Positions 1 to 9,352 of a stretch of DNA of 64,000 bases are shown here, in pieces (within the stretch, counting starts at the first letter, position 1; the number at the start of each line of letters is the position of its first letter). Position numbers and translations under genes: made by a program. The notes beneath the pieces were generated by a model. That model was not told the DNA's origin. It made no database searches and saw only the letters and a list, made by a program, of their open reading frames with translations. The DNA comes from Opitutia bacterium ISCC 52 (GTDB lineage: Bacteria > Verrucomicrobiota > Verrucomicrobiia > Opitutales > UBA2995), in contig CP076040.1 in assembly GCA_014529675.2 (NCBI GenBank), positions 2,561,894-2,625,893 on the forward strand. Reading direction: 5' to 3'.

Positions 1-419
1 CTTGCTTTACAGCCGCGTTTGCAAGGAGGGAAACAGAGTTTAAGCCCACCATCCTTTACGACCCCTACCGTCAAGCCATTCCAAGCAAGCGAGACATTAA
101 AGTATCCGAAAGCGACTATAACTTGATTCTCGATGGCATGGAAGCAGCAGCAACAGACGGCACGGCAAAGCTCATTAAGGTACCTGGCGTCCGTATCGCA
201 GCGAAAACGGGAACGGCTCAGGTGCAAACTCCTGATGGGATGCGTCACTTGGCTTGGTCCATTTGCTTTGCTCCAATTGAAGATCCTGAAATTGCCATCG
301 CGGTCATGATTGATGGACAATTCGGAGACTCTTTAGGTGGCGGATCGACCTCAGTTCCTATTGCTCAGCCCATCTTACAAAGATTTTTTGAAAAGATGGG
401 ACATGTAGCGTCTCGCTAG
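1..419 (+). CDS. mrdA: Penicillin-binding protein 2-type transpeptidase, C-terminal end only
   Basis: This is the last 138 or so codons of a peptidoglycan D,D-transpeptidase; the frame opens at base 3 and the start lies left of the window. The third transpeptidase motif, KTGTAQ, is visible, where the Lys-Thr-Gly triad lines the active site. It is followed by a typical end of the transpeptidase fold (LAWSICFAPIEDPEIAIAVM). Such enzymes cross-link periplasmic peptidoglycan during elongation. The resemblance is closest to class B PBP2 (MrdA) rather than FtsI, but without the N-terminal half this is inference. The TAG stop shares the palindrome CTAG with the stop of the remnant coming from the other strand. 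Confidence 0.8.
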   Translation, partial: CFTAAFARRETEFKPTILYDPYRQAIPSKRDIKVSESDYNLILDGMEAAATDGTAKLIKVPGVRIAAKTGTAQVQTPDGMRHLAWSICFAPIEDPEIAIAVMIDGQFGDSLGGGSTSVPIAQPILQRFFEKMGHVASR

Positions 420-1219
420 ATAGTTTTGATCAGTTTACGAGCACGCTTAAGAACTGGACTTACCGTAGGCCATCGATCGACCGATCCAAATCGAATAATG
501 TGTAGATCACTCATCGATTGAAGAATGTCATCGGAGGGCTGATTACTCTCCAAGCGTAGATGGTATTTCATCAAAAGTTTTCCAGCCAATACACGATCTT
601 TCAGTTGAATGACTCGTTTTCGCTTTCGTGTACCAAAGAACTTAAAATAAGCTCTCGCTCGTAAACGGCTTAAAAGTATGCGAACCAGGAGATAGATCAA
701 AAACAAGAAGCCGAAGGTTAATCCAAATAAAGTCATCCTTTCCTTATTAAAAGGATCCTGGAGCATGGCCTTAAACTCACCACTAATTGCCTTAAGCTTG
801 GCGCGAATGTTTTCCATCAATGCTTCCATCGTGATGGAAAATACATTCACCATCTCAATTTGGTCCTGGTTGTCGAAATTTACTACACGGCGGTACCAGA
901 GTATGCGCAAACTGTCCACGTAAGCAGTAATACTCGAATCTACAAAAGACTCCACCTCTGTCGTCGCTTGATTCAAATTGATTATATCTTGAGTGCCACC
1001 AGGCGTGGGGTCTATTCGTACCCAGTAATTGTCACCATCGAATACTTCTACCCATGCATGCGCTTCCGCATTCTTCACCATGAAGTAATTCTCAAACCCA
1101 TTCCATGTTCCTCCATGGAACCCGGTAACCACTCGGGCAGGAATTCCAGCAGTTCTGCACAACAACACCAAAGCAGCTGAAAAATATTCACAATGCCCTC
1201 TGGTTCCTAAACTTGAAAT
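416..1219 (-). pseudogene. Truncated TgpA-like transglutaminase (C-terminal remnant)
   Basis: The open frame begins just after an in-frame TGA at 1220-1222 and reads at once into GHCEYFSAALVLLCRTAG, the catalytic-cysteine helix of bacterial transglutaminase-like membrane proteins. It continues through AHAWVEVF (catalytic His) and RIDPTPGG (catalytic Asp). One transmembrane segment (LFGLTFGFLFLIYLLVRILL) and a basic cytoplasmic tail follow. Intact TgpA-type proteins have about 350 more residues upstream, with several membrane helices and the start of the transglutaminase fold. Only about 120 bases separate this frame from tsaD and no other frame carries the missing part. The only usable start is TTG at 1171, which would drop the catalytic Cys. 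I read it as a 5'-deleted gene, not a functional enzyme. Confidence 0.75.
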
Positions 1220-1344
1220 TCAAACCGACTGCCTAAAGGGTTTTCAGGTTACGGCAGGGCTTTAACAGATTTTTCATAGGGGTTTTTAACCAGATAGAAG
1301 GGTCAACTTAAAGTTTTTACAAACGGTCCACGAGCAAGCAAAAT

Positions 1345-2373
1345 TCAACCCACTTTCCAGCTGGGATTTACTTCCAATCCATTGCCATCCTCCACAATTC
1401 CCAAAGGATCCATAAAGGCCGCAAAACAGATCATTCCGGCATTATCGCCCGTTTGCTTGGGTTCTGCAACCAACAAGGGAACCCGCGTCTTTTCAGCCAC
1501 TTTCTCAAATGCCGACTGCAATATCCTATTGTTGGCAACTCCTCCAGATAACCCCAGACTCTTAAAACGTCCCCTCTTCAGGACGGATTTTGTCTTAAGC
1601 GCCAAGGCATCGACCACGGCTTGCTGATAACTAGCGCAGATATCACTCATGGCCTCTTCGAGGTCGGCATCAGACATCTTTTCAAGCCGATAGCGCAGAC
1701 TCGTTTTCAATCCAGAGAAACTGAATTTCACTTCAGGAGATTGAACCATCCCTCGAGGGAATTCGAATCGTGTTGCGTCGCCATTCAGGGCGGACTTCTC
1801 AATCAAGGGACCTCCCGGATAAGGCATGCCGAGTAGTTTCGCCCCCTTATCGAGTGCTTCGCCGGCAGCATCATCTATCGTCTCACCAAGCACCGTCAGC
1901 TTTCTGTCCTCATCGATCTCGAAAAGCACCGTATTTCCACCCGATACAATGAGGCCCAGATGGGGTAACAACTTACCAAAGGTCTCATCAAAGCCACTTG
2001 GGTTATCTGCATGCATGGCTACAAACGGAGAAAAGACATGCCCTCTCAAATGATTCACACCGACTAAGGGTAAATCCAACGCCAAAGACAAACTCCTGCC
2101 CAGAGCAATTCCCAGCGCTAGGCAACTCGCCAAACCAGGCCCCGAAGTTACGGCAATCATGGTCAGCTTCGAAAGTGGCACGGTCTGCTCAAGCTGCTCT
2201 AACAAAGGCACGAATGCCTCCAAGTGCTCCCTACTCGCAAGTTCAGGAACAATCCCGCCATATTCCTGGTGAGTTTCAATCTGAGAATATACAAGATCAG
2301 CCAGCAATCCTTTCTGCGGATCAAACACTGCCAGGGCCGACTCGTCGCAGGAACTTTCTATTCCCAAAATCAT
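1345..2373 (-). CDS. tsaD: tRNA N6-adenosine threonylcarbamoyltransferase TsaD
   Basis: TsaD transfers the threonylcarbamoyl group from threonylcarbamoyl-AMP to A37 of ANN-decoding tRNAs, working with TsaB and TsaE in the cytoplasm. The ASKHA-fold protein starts MILGIESSCDES, the family's usual N-terminus, so I chose the ATG at 2373 rather than a start 27 bases upstream. The metal ligands lie in NHLRGH (His108 and His112). SGGNTVL, YPGGPLIEK and FSFSGLKTS are further family motifs. The length of 342 residues is normal. The gene is divergent from ffh, with about 125 bases between their starts. The universal role and clear motifs make the call firm. Confidence 0.95.
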   Translation of the reverse strand: MILGIESSCDESALAVFDPQKGLLADLVYSQIETHQEYGGIVPELASREHLEAFVPLLEQLEQTVPLSKLTMIAVTSGPGLASCLALGIALGRSLSLALDLPLVGVNHLRGHVFSPFVAMHADNPSGFDETFGKLLPHLGLIVSGGNTVLFEIDEDRKLTVLGETIDDAAGEALDKGAKLLGMPYPGGPLIEKSALNGDATRFEFPRGMVQSPEVKFSFSGLKTSLRYRLEKMSDADLEEAMSDICASYQQAVVDALALKTKSVLKRGRFKSLGLSGGVANNRILQSAFEKVAEKTRVPLLVAEPKQTGDNAGMICFAAFMDPLGIVEDGNGLEVNPSWKVG

Positions 2374-2445
2374 AGCGCAACCATTGGCTCCTTCCCCCAA
2401 CGAGCAACGAAAAAACTAAGACTCATTCTTTTTCGTCGAAATAAT

Positions 2446-2474
2446 TTGAAACGCGGGAAAGCATCCTCTTAATT
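2446..2474 (+). promoter_or_regulatory. Putative sigma70-type promoter of ffh
   Basis: TTGAAA at 2446-2451 is followed by a 17-base spacer and TTAATT at 2469-2474, about 25 bases before the ffh ATG. The spacing fits a vegetative promoter but the -10 box matches only in part. Housekeeping promoters in this phylum are poorly defined, so this is a tentative reading. Confidence 0.35.
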
Positions 2475-2498
2475 CCCGACCTTTGCTACCTAGCTACC

Positions 2499-3860
2499 AT
2501 GTTCGATAACCTGACCGATAGAATTGGAAAGACCATCCGCGATCTCCGCGGGGTTGGAAAACTTTCCGAGGACAACATGACTGAGGCCTTGAAAGAGGTC
2601 CGCACTGCCCTGCTCTCTGCAGACGTCCACTTCAAGGTCGCTCGTCAGTTTGTAGACCAAGTAAGAGAAGCCTGCATGGGACAAGACGTCCTGGCATCAG
2701 TAACTCCAGGGCAGCAAGTTGTAAAAATCATCAACGACGAGCTCGTTAAGCTCCTGGGTGAAGGTACGGCTGAACTTTCCGAAAACCGCCCACTCAAGAT
2801 CATGATGATCGGACTGCACGGCGCCGGAAAAACGACTTCATCAGCCAAGCTCGCCCGCCACCTCAAAAAACGAGGCATGAAAACGCTCGTGGTTGGTTGC
2901 GACGTTTACCGACCTGCTGCTATCGACCAATTGGAAACCCTAGCTAAACAGGAGGAACTGCTGTTCTTTGCTGACCGAAATCCTAAGGACGTACCCTCCA
3001 TCGGCATGAAGGCCGTTCGTTACGGAAGCGAAAAACAAGCAAATGCTATCATTTTCGACACCGCCGGACGTTTACAAATCGATGGGGATCTCGTTGAGGA
3101 GCTAAAGAAGCTCCACAAAACCATCCAACCCGACGAAGTCTTACTCGTAGGCGATTCGGCACTTGGACAGGAGGCTGTGAATGTAGCAAGCCACTTCCAT
3201 GAAGAAGTCGGTTTAACCGGTATCATTCTAACGAAATTAGATGGTGATGCCCGAGGTGGAGCCGCACTTTCCATGAAATCCATCACCCATGTGCCGATCA
3301 AGTTTGCAGGCACCGGGGAAAAGATGGACGACTTTGAGGTCTTCCACCCAGACCGTATGGCCGGTCGCATTCTTGGCATGGGTGATGTGGTGACCCTGGT
3401 TGAGCAAGCCCAGGAAAAAATTGATCAGGACGAAGCTGAGCGCATGGCCGAAAAAATGCGGCGTGCCGAATTCGATCTAAATGACTTTCTGTCACAGATT
3501 CGGCAGGTGAAGAAGATGGGGCCCTTAGACAAAGTCATGGGCATGATGCCTGGGATGAGCGGCATCGAAGTAGGCGATAAAGAAACCCGCCAAATGGGGC
3601 AAACGGAAGCTATCATTCTTTCCATGACTCCCTACGAGCGAACCAAGCCAGGGATTCTAAATGGCAGCCGCCGCATGCGAATTGCCAATGGTTCGGGAAC
3701 GAAAGTCGCCGACGTCAATGCACTCCTCAAGCAATTCACCCAGATGAAGAAAATGATGAAGATGATGAAGAGTGGTAAGATGAAGCGCATTCAGAAGATA
3801 ATGGGGAAAAAAGGCGGGATGGGAGGCTTCCCAGGCGGAGGATTCCCTGGGAAATTCTAA
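2499..3860 (+). CDS. ffh: Signal recognition particle GTPase Ffh
   Basis: Ffh binds 4.5S RNA and hydrophobic signal sequences on nascent chains and docks ribosomes to FtsY at the membrane. The N domain (residues 1-90) is followed by the G domain with P-loop GLHGAGKT (105-112), DTAGRLQID and [10 protein letters not shown]. The C-terminal M domain is rich in Met and Gly and ends in a [12 protein letters not shown] tail. The P-loop has His-Gly-Ala where GLQGSGKT is common, a mild variant that keeps the Lys-Thr. The length of 453 residues is normal. No clear Shine-Dalgarno precedes the ATG. The gene is monocistronic or co-transcribed with the HAD gene 29 bases downstream. Confidence 0.97.
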   Translation: MFDNLTDRIGKTIRDLRGVGKLSEDNMTEALKEVRTALLSADVHFKVARQFVDQVREACMGQDVLASVTPGQQVVKIINDELVKLLGEGTAELSENRPLKIMMIGLHGAGKTTSSAKLARHLKKRGMKTLVVGCDVYRPAAIDQLETLAKQEELLFFADRNPKDVPSIGMKAVRYGSEKQANAIIFDTAGRLQIDGDLVEELKKLHKTIQPDEVLLVGDSALGQEAVNVASHFHEEVGLTGIILTKLDGDARGGAALSMKSITHVPIKFAGTGEKMDDFEVFHPDRMAGRILGMGDVVTLVEQAQEKIDQDEAERMAEKMRRAEFDLNDFLSQIRQVKKMGPLDKVMGMMPGMSGIEVGDKETRQMGQTEAIILSMTPYERTKPGILNGSRRMRIANGSGTKVADVNALLKQFTQMKKMMKMMKSGKMKRIQKIMGKKGGMGGFPGGGFPGKF

Positions 3861-3889
3861 ACTCTTCCAAGAAAACCAAAAGCTGTTTA

Positions 3890-4576
3890 ATGAACCTCAT
3901 CCAACTCGACATAGACGGCACACTGGTGGACTCCATGCCTCTGGAGAACGAACTCTATCCCAAGGCCGTCTGTGAAACTCTAGGAATTAAAGAGATCAAA
4001 AGTGATTGGTCAGCTTACACCAATACTACTGACAGCGGCATCCTCAGGGAAGTCATGCGCGAAGAGCTCAGTCAACTATGCCACCCGGAGCATGTTGAGA
4101 AATGCAAAGAGAGTTTCCTCAAACTCTTAGGATCCCAAATTGAAAATAATCCACGAGCCCTATCCCCCATTCCCGGTGCCATAGAATTTGTCGAATACCT
4201 GGCTTCGCATAAACAGCATAAGTTTGCAGTGAACACAGGTGCCTGGCGTGAGTCTGCAGAGCTAAAGCTTACTACAGCAGGATTCGATTTTAGCGATTGG
4301 ATTCTCTACACCTGCAGCGAACACGAATATAAGAAGGAAGCAATGAAGTTCTCCCATATGGCCGCGAGACAGGAATATGGAGGCGACTTCGAAAACATTC
4401 TTTATATTGGCGATTCCAGGTCGGACCTTCGATTTGCCAACGAACTAGATTATGAGTTTCTGGGACGTGGCGAGGAGTACATGAGCCCCAACATCTGGGG
4501 AGTTGAGGGTATCAAAGACTTCATCGACATTCGGCTGGTTGAAGGACGAATCAACCGAGCCTTTCAAGCCACCTAG
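3890..4576 (+). CDS. HAD-superfamily hydrolase, phosphoglycolate-phosphatase-like
   Basis: This is a cytosolic HAD-fold phosphatase of 228 residues. Motif I is LDIDGTLVDS near the N-terminus (nucleophile Asp in DxDGT), motif II is probably VNTGAWRES, and motif IV is LYIGDSRSDLRFA. An alpha-helical C1-type cap lies between motifs I and II. The layout matches phosphoglycolate phosphatase or beta-phosphoglucomutase relatives, but nothing in the sequence fixes the substrate. The start ATG gives MNLIQLDIDGT, placing motif I as expected. It follows ffh closely and is separated from the purine operon by 133 bases. Confidence 0.8.
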   Translation: MNLIQLDIDGTLVDSMPLENELYPKAVCETLGIKEIKSDWSAYTNTTDSGILREVMREELSQLCHPEHVEKCKESFLKLLGSQIENNPRALSPIPGAIEFVEYLASHKQHKFAVNTGAWRESAELKLTTAGFDFSDWILYTCSEHEYKKEAMKFSHMAARQEYGGDFENILYIGDSRSDLRFANELDYEFLGRGEEYMSPNIWGVEGIKDFIDIRLVEGRINRAFQAT

Positions 4577-4640
4577 AGACAAAATCCAGTATTGAAAAAT
4601 GGCAGTTATTCACAAAACACCACAATGTTAAATATCTGCC

Positions 4641-4670
4641 TTGCACTGGACATACCTTTTAGGAATATGA
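4641..4670 (+). promoter_or_regulatory. Putative promoter of the purine operon
   Basis: TTGCAC (4641-4646) and ATATGA (4665-4670, spacer 18) or AATATG (4664-4669, spacer 17) make a plausible sigma70-like promoter about 40 bases upstream of the purL ATG. No purine riboswitch aptamer and no PurR-like palindrome were recognised in the 133-base gap before purL. Confidence 0.35.
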
Positions 4671-4709
4671 CTTCTTTTACTCGTCCACCCTACTATCCAT
4701 TCCGCATAA

Positions 4710-7049
4710 ATGTCCCAAACTGACGAGCACCTGGACTTTAACGAGAAGACAAACGAAGAGATTCAGCAATTGCTGAAGGATTACAATCTCGCACTGACTC
4801 CAGACGAAGCACTGAAGATTCAGAATGAGATTCTTGAACGTCCCCCGACTCTCGCTGAATGCGTTCTTTGGTCGATCCAAGGATCTGAACACTGCTCCTA
4901 TAAAAGTAGCCGTGTACATCTTGGGAAATTTGTTACCGATGGACCCAATGTCATTCTCGGCCCCAAAGAAGATGCGGGCATTGTTGGAGTGGCGACGGAC
5001 CATGCAGGCAAGCGGTACGGCATAGCCCTCTCCCATGAGTCCCACAACCATCCTAGCCAGATCGTTCCCTACGAAGGAGCGGCCACTGGAGTGGGAGGCA
5101 ATGTAAGGGACGTCTGTTGCATGGGTGCCAAAGTGATCGCGATCGGTGATGGCCTTCGGTTTGGCGACATCAAGCAGCCCAAGTCAAAGTGGATTCATGA
5201 AGGAGTAGTAGCAGGTATTGCCGGCTATGGTAACCCACTCGGAATACCCAACGTCTGTGGTGACCTCTACTACCACCCAGGATACAATGAAAACTGTTTG
5301 GTCACCGTCCTTACACTGGGGGCTATAGCCGAAGAAGACATCATCCACTCTTTTGCTCCTGAGAATGCTAATGGCTACGATTTGATTCTCATTGGAAAGC
5401 CAACAGACATCAGTGGATTTGGCGGAGCCTCATTTGCATCGCTTGAACTAGAGGAAGAAGAAAAAGAAAAGAACAAAGGCGCGGTTCAGGATCCAAATGC
5501 CTTTCTTGAACGTCATATTTTGAAGTCCACCTACGAGTTGGTAAAGATCCTCAAAGAAAAGAATCTCATCGACCGCGTTGGATTTAAAGACCTGGGAGCG
5601 GGAGGAATTGCCTGTGCCAGTGTGGAAATCGCAGATGCGGCCGGCTATGGCGCGGATGTGTTTCTAGACGATGTCCATCTAGGGATGGAAAACCTGGCTC
5701 CGGCCGTGATCCTATGTTCCGAAACCCAGGAACGGTTCATGTGGGCCACACCGTCTGAAGTCACACCCCTCATTCTCGATCATTATAACAAAACCTTCGA
5801 CTTTCCCAACATCTCCGAAGGAGCTGCCGCCTGCGTGGTAGGTAAAATTCGCGACGACGGCCAATTCAAGGTCACCTATAAGGGACAGATCCTTGTCGAC
5901 GCTAAAGCGAAGGAAGTTACGGAAGGTCTCGTCTACGATCGACCTTACAAATATACCAAGCCAGAGCTGACTGAACCTGAGGTGGCAGAACCCTCGGATT
6001 ACTCTCAAACACTCTTGGACCTACTGGCCCACGAGAATATTGCTTCAAGAGCTCCGGTCTTCGAAACCTACGACAAGCAAGTTCAGGGTAATACCGTTCT
6101 TGAAGCTGGGCAGGCCGACGCAGGCGTCATCAAACCCTTTCAAGGTATAGAATACCCGGAAGAAATCCAAAATACCGGTATCGCTGTCTCACTCGACCAA
6201 AACCCACGCTACGGCCTGATCGATGCAAGATTTGGAGCCATCAACGCGGTGGTAGAATCTTTCCGCAATGTGGCCGCCGTTGGCGGTTCACCACAAGCGG
6301 TTACCGACTGCCTCTGTTTTGGAAATCCTGAAAAGGAAAGCCAAATGGGAGCCTTCGTGGAAGGCATTCATGGCGTGGCTGATGCCTGCAAAGCGATTCA
6401 CTTAAAAGAACATCCAGGTAACGCGGTCCCCATTGTGGCCGGCAATGTATCTTTATACAATGAATCGAAAGCTGGCAGTATTCCTCCTAGCCCGGTCATC
6501 GGTTGTCTGGGTCGCTTGGAGGATGCGTCGAAAGCAGTGGATGCAGCTTTCAAGGAATCCGGGTCTTCAATCATCCTCATCGGAGCACGCAAAGACGAAC
6601 TCGGTGGATCTATTTACTACGATTTACACAACGAGCTCGGAGCCAACGTTCCTGAACCGGATCTAGTTGAAGTGCAGGCGCAGATCTACGCTATGATCGA
6701 CCTCATTGATGCTGAATGGGTTCGTGCCTCCCACGATATATCCGAAGGAGGAACAGCAGTCGCCCTTGCCGAAATGAGTTTTTCTAACGAAATAGGTTTC
6801 GAAGTTTCCATCGACTCCGACCTCCCCCAGTCCCGTGTCCTTTTTGCAGAAACAGGTGGTTTCTTGATAGAAGTGGCACCTGAACATGAATCCTCAGTTC
6901 TTCAACTTCTCAACGAACGTGACCTCAATCACCAACGCATTGGCACAACGACCCCAAACCAACGACTAAAAATCAACGACTCCATAGACCTGACTTTGAC
7001 CCAAGCGAAAGATCGCTGGCAAAACGGTCTTCGTGAAAAATTACTATGA
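4710..7049 (+). CDS. purL: Phosphoribosylformylglycinamidine synthase, PurL subunit (short form)
   Basis: This is the ATP-dependent FGAM synthase subunit that converts FGAR plus ammonia to FGAM, the fourth step of purine synthesis. At 779 residues it is the small bacterial/archaeal PurL type, which needs separate PurQ (glutaminase) and PurS. Motifs are GSEHCSYKSSR near the N-terminus and SHESHNHPSQIVPYEGAATG with the substrate and Mg ligands. Two AIRS-type halves follow, with a second glycine-rich nucleotide site around GGTAVALAEMSF. It is the first gene of a seven-gene purine operon, and its TGA overlaps the purM ATG by four bases (ATGA). No Shine-Dalgarno is visible before the ATG. Confidence 0.97.
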   Translation: MSQTDEHLDFNEKTNEEIQQLLKDYNLALTPDEALKIQNEILERPPTLAECVLWSIQGSEHCSYKSSRVHLGKFVTDGPNVILGPKEDAGIVGVATDHAGKRYGIALSHESHNHPSQIVPYEGAATGVGGNVRDVCCMGAKVIAIGDGLRFGDIKQPKSKWIHEGVVAGIAGYGNPLGIPNVCGDLYYHPGYNENCLVTVLTLGAIAEEDIIHSFAPENANGYDLILIGKPTDISGFGGASFASLELEEEEKEKNKGAVQDPNAFLERHILKSTYELVKILKEKNLIDRVGFKDLGAGGIACASVEIADAAGYGADVFLDDVHLGMENLAPAVILCSETQERFMWATPSEVTPLILDHYNKTFDFPNISEGAAACVVGKIRDDGQFKVTYKGQILVDAKAKEVTEGLVYDRPYKYTKPELTEPEVAEPSDYSQTLLDLLAHENIASRAPVFETYDKQVQGNTVLEAGQADAGVIKPFQGIEYPEEIQNTGIAVSLDQNPRYGLIDARFGAINAVVESFRNVAAVGGSPQAVTDCLCFGNPEKESQMGAFVEGIHGVADACKAIHLKEHPGNAVPIVAGNVSLYNESKAGSIPPSPVIGCLGRLEDASKAVDAAFKESGSSIILIGARKDELGGSIYYDLHNELGANVPEPDLVEVQAQIYAMIDLIDAEWVRASHDISEGGTAVALAEMSFSNEIGFEVSIDSDLPQSRVLFAETGGFLIEVAPEHESSVLQLLNERDLNHQRIGTTTPNQRLKINDSIDLTLTQAKDRWQNGLREKLL

Positions 7050-8092
7050 GCAAAATCGACTACAAATCAGCTGGCGTTGACATCGATGCTGGAAACGAAG
7101 CGGTAGACCGCATCAAAGATCACGTCAAAAGTACGTTCTCTCCACACGTGCTCACCGGACTCGGTAGTTTCGGTTCAATGTTCGATCTGACCGAGATTGT
7201 CCAAGGCTATGAAAAGCCCGTCATGATCCAGAGCATCGACGGAGTCGGAACAAAAGTTTCAGTCGGTAAAATGGCCGGCAAGTTCTATGGATTAGGTATC
7301 GATGTGGTTAGCGCTACTAGCAACGACATCATAGTGCACGGAGCGACTCCCCTCACCTTTCTTGACTACATCGCAAACTCAAAACTGGTTCCTTCCATCG
7401 TTGAGGAAATCGTCCGAGGGATGACCGACACATGTAAGGAGAATGGGATATCCCTCGTAGGTGGTGAAACAGCTGAGATGCCAGGCACGTACCAAAGAAA
7501 TGAACACGATATCGTAGGTTGTGTGACTGGAATCGTTGAGCGAGACAAACTCATCAATGGATCCACCATTCAGCCCGGAGACGTGATCATCGGCTTGGCC
7601 TCTTCAGGATTGCAGACCAATGGTTACTCACTGGCACGCAAAGCCTTTTTCGAAGTAGGAGGATACACAACCGAAAGCAATATTCCTGAATTGGGAACAA
7701 CCGTAGGAGAAGCCCTGCTTGCTCCTCATGTAAACTACAAGCGCCCCGTATTCGAACTCATCGAATCGGAAGTAGAAGTTCACGGCATGGCCCACCTCAC
7801 AGGGGGAGGATTTTTTGAAAACGTACCTCGTATTCTTCCCAATAACTGCCGTGCAGAGATTGATATTCGCAAGTGGCCCAACCTCCCGGTCTTCGAAGTC
7901 ATCCAGCAAATTGGCAATGTGGAAGTCCACGAGATGTTTCGCACATTCAATATGGGCATTGGTTACATCATCGTAGTTCGAGAAAGCGATAAAGATGCGG
8001 CCATGAAAATCCTCAGTAACTATGAGGACATTCCTGCCTATGAAATCGGACAAGTCATTGAAGGCCCCTGCGACGTGCATTTACACAAATGA
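7046..8092 (+). CDS. purM: Phosphoribosylformylglycinamidine cyclo-ligase (AIR synthetase) PurM
   Basis: PurM uses ATP to close FGAM into 5-aminoimidazole ribonucleotide, the fifth purine step. The N-terminus MSKIDYKSAGVDIDAGNEAV is typical of the family. VMIQSIDGVGTKV, HGATPLTFLDYIA and LVGGETAEMPG are characteristic AIRS motifs, and HLTGGGFFENVPRILP marks the C-terminal domain. The length of 348 residues is normal. The ATG overlaps the purL stop and the TGA overlaps the next ATG, so the three gene products are probably made in coupled fashion. Confidence 0.97.
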   Translation: MSKIDYKSAGVDIDAGNEAVDRIKDHVKSTFSPHVLTGLGSFGSMFDLTEIVQGYEKPVMIQSIDGVGTKVSVGKMAGKFYGLGIDVVSATSNDIIVHGATPLTFLDYIANSKLVPSIVEEIVRGMTDTCKENGISLVGGETAEMPGTYQRNEHDIVGCVTGIVERDKLINGSTIQPGDVIIGLASSGLQTNGYSLARKAFFEVGGYTTESNIPELGTTVGEALLAPHVNYKRPVFELIESEVEVHGMAHLTGGGFFENVPRILPNNCRAEIDIRKWPNLPVFEVIQQIGNVEVHEMFRTFNMGIGYIIVVRESDKDAAMKILSNYEDIPAYEIGQVIEGPCDVHLHK

Positions 8093-9348
8093 TCAAAATC
8101 GCCATTATTCAGTTTCCCGGTAGCAACTGCGAAACAGAGTCAATCGCTGCCGTCAGACGTGCGGGAATGGAACCCGTAGAGTTTCTCTGGAATCAATCCT
8201 ACGAGCTTCTTAAAGTATTCGATGGTTATGTAATCGTAGGAGGATTTTCCTACGAAGACCGCTCTCGAGCAGGAGTCATTGCTTCTTTGGATCCGGTCAT
8301 GAAGATTATCCGCGAACAATCCGAATCTGGAAAACCTGTGCTCGGCATATGCAATGGCGCACAGATTCTCGTAGAAACCGGAATGGTGCCTGGATTAAAA
8401 AACTACCGTATCGGTCTCGCACTGGCCCCCAACCGACGTGAAAAGGACGGACACATTTTGGGCACTGGTTTCTACAATGTATTTGCCCATTTGAAAGCCA
8501 GTATAGATTCCAACCGCACTGCTTTCACCCGCCATCTGAAAGAAGGAGAAACCATTCATATCCCTCTCGCTCACGCAGAAGGTCGGTACATCATTCCGGA
8601 CGAACTCCTCCAGGAGATGATTGCCAACGGTCAAACGCCGTTTCGCTACAGCGATGCTGCAGGAGAAATCGTAAACAGCTTCCCTACCAATCCAAATGGT
8701 TCCGTTCACAATTTGGCCGCTATTTCCAATCCAGTCGGGAACGTCATGGCCATCATGCCCCACCCGGAACGTGTGGCAGCAGGCGATCCCATATTTTCTT
8801 CTATGCGGGAGTATATTGAAGAAAATCAACAAATTGATCAAAGCGCATGCACCTTCAAGGCACCTAAGATCGAAGTGGGCCAGTATCAGGCTAAAGAAAG
8901 TGCGTTTGAGCTACCGATCAATCTCGTCATTACCGACAACACTGCTCACTCCGTGCATAAGGCACTTGAAGTTGCGGGCATAAAAGTTGGGATTACCAGA
9001 AAGACTCATTGGGAAGTTCAACTGAACGAAGCTGCGGAAAGCATTCGAGACCAAATCATCGAAACCGGTGAGCTCTTCAACTCTAACAAAGAATACATCA
9101 CTGAAATTCCTGAAAGTGACTCGAAAATCCGCATCCTTGTCCACGATAAGGAAGACTTAGTCGGAAAGCAGAAACTCGAGACCTTGGAAGATCGCTTTCA
9201 CATAGAAGGAATTAAGGAGATCAAACGTTCGACCCTCTGGGAAATCGAATTGGAAAACTCAGACGATCAAGAAACGCTTCAACAAATTTTGGACACCCAC
9301 ATTTTGTTTAATCCGTTCTACCAAGACGCAGTTTACTACTCTGCCTAA
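8089..9348 (+). CDS. purQ: PurQ glutaminase fused to two PurS-like domains (FGAM synthase subunit)
   Basis: Residues 1 to about 250 are PurQ, the class I glutamine amidotransferase that feeds ammonia to PurL. The nucleophile Cys88 lies in GICNGAQIL, and the His225/Glu227 pair lies in MPHPERV. Normal PurQ ends near there, at 225-260 residues. Here about 165 more residues follow, holding two PurS-like stretches: about 276-340 (HKALEVAGIKVGITRKTHWE) and about 346-417 (KIRILVHDKEDLVGK, then IKEIKRSTLWEIELE and ILFNPFYQD). Both show the PurS order of beta strand, helix with AL and G, V/I-R strand, ELE strand and a terminal LxNxxY-like end. No separate purS was seen in the operon. The PurQ half is certain; the two PurS repeats are my alignment by eye. 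Confidence 0.9.
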   Translation: MIKIAIIQFPGSNCETESIAAVRRAGMEPVEFLWNQSYELLKVFDGYVIVGGFSYEDRSRAGVIASLDPVMKIIREQSESGKPVLGICNGAQILVETGMVPGLKNYRIGLALAPNRREKDGHILGTGFYNVFAHLKASIDSNRTAFTRHLKEGETIHIPLAHAEGRYIIPDELLQEMIANGQTPFRYSDAAGEIVNSFPTNPNGSVHNLAAISNPVGNVMAIMPHPERVAAGDPIFSSMREYIEENQQIDQSACTFKAPKIEVGQYQAKESAFELPINLVITDNTAHSVHKALEVAGIKVGITRKTHWEVQLNEAAESIRDQIIETGELFNSNKEYITEIPESDSKIRILVHDKEDLVGKQKLETLEDRFHIEGIKEIKRSTLWEIELENSDDQETLQQILDTHILFNPFYQDAVYYSA

Positions 9349-9352
9349 TGTC

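Noticed and set aside
8395..8841. A 148-codon minus-strand ORF inside purQ
   Set aside because: Antisense shadow with no recognisable features.
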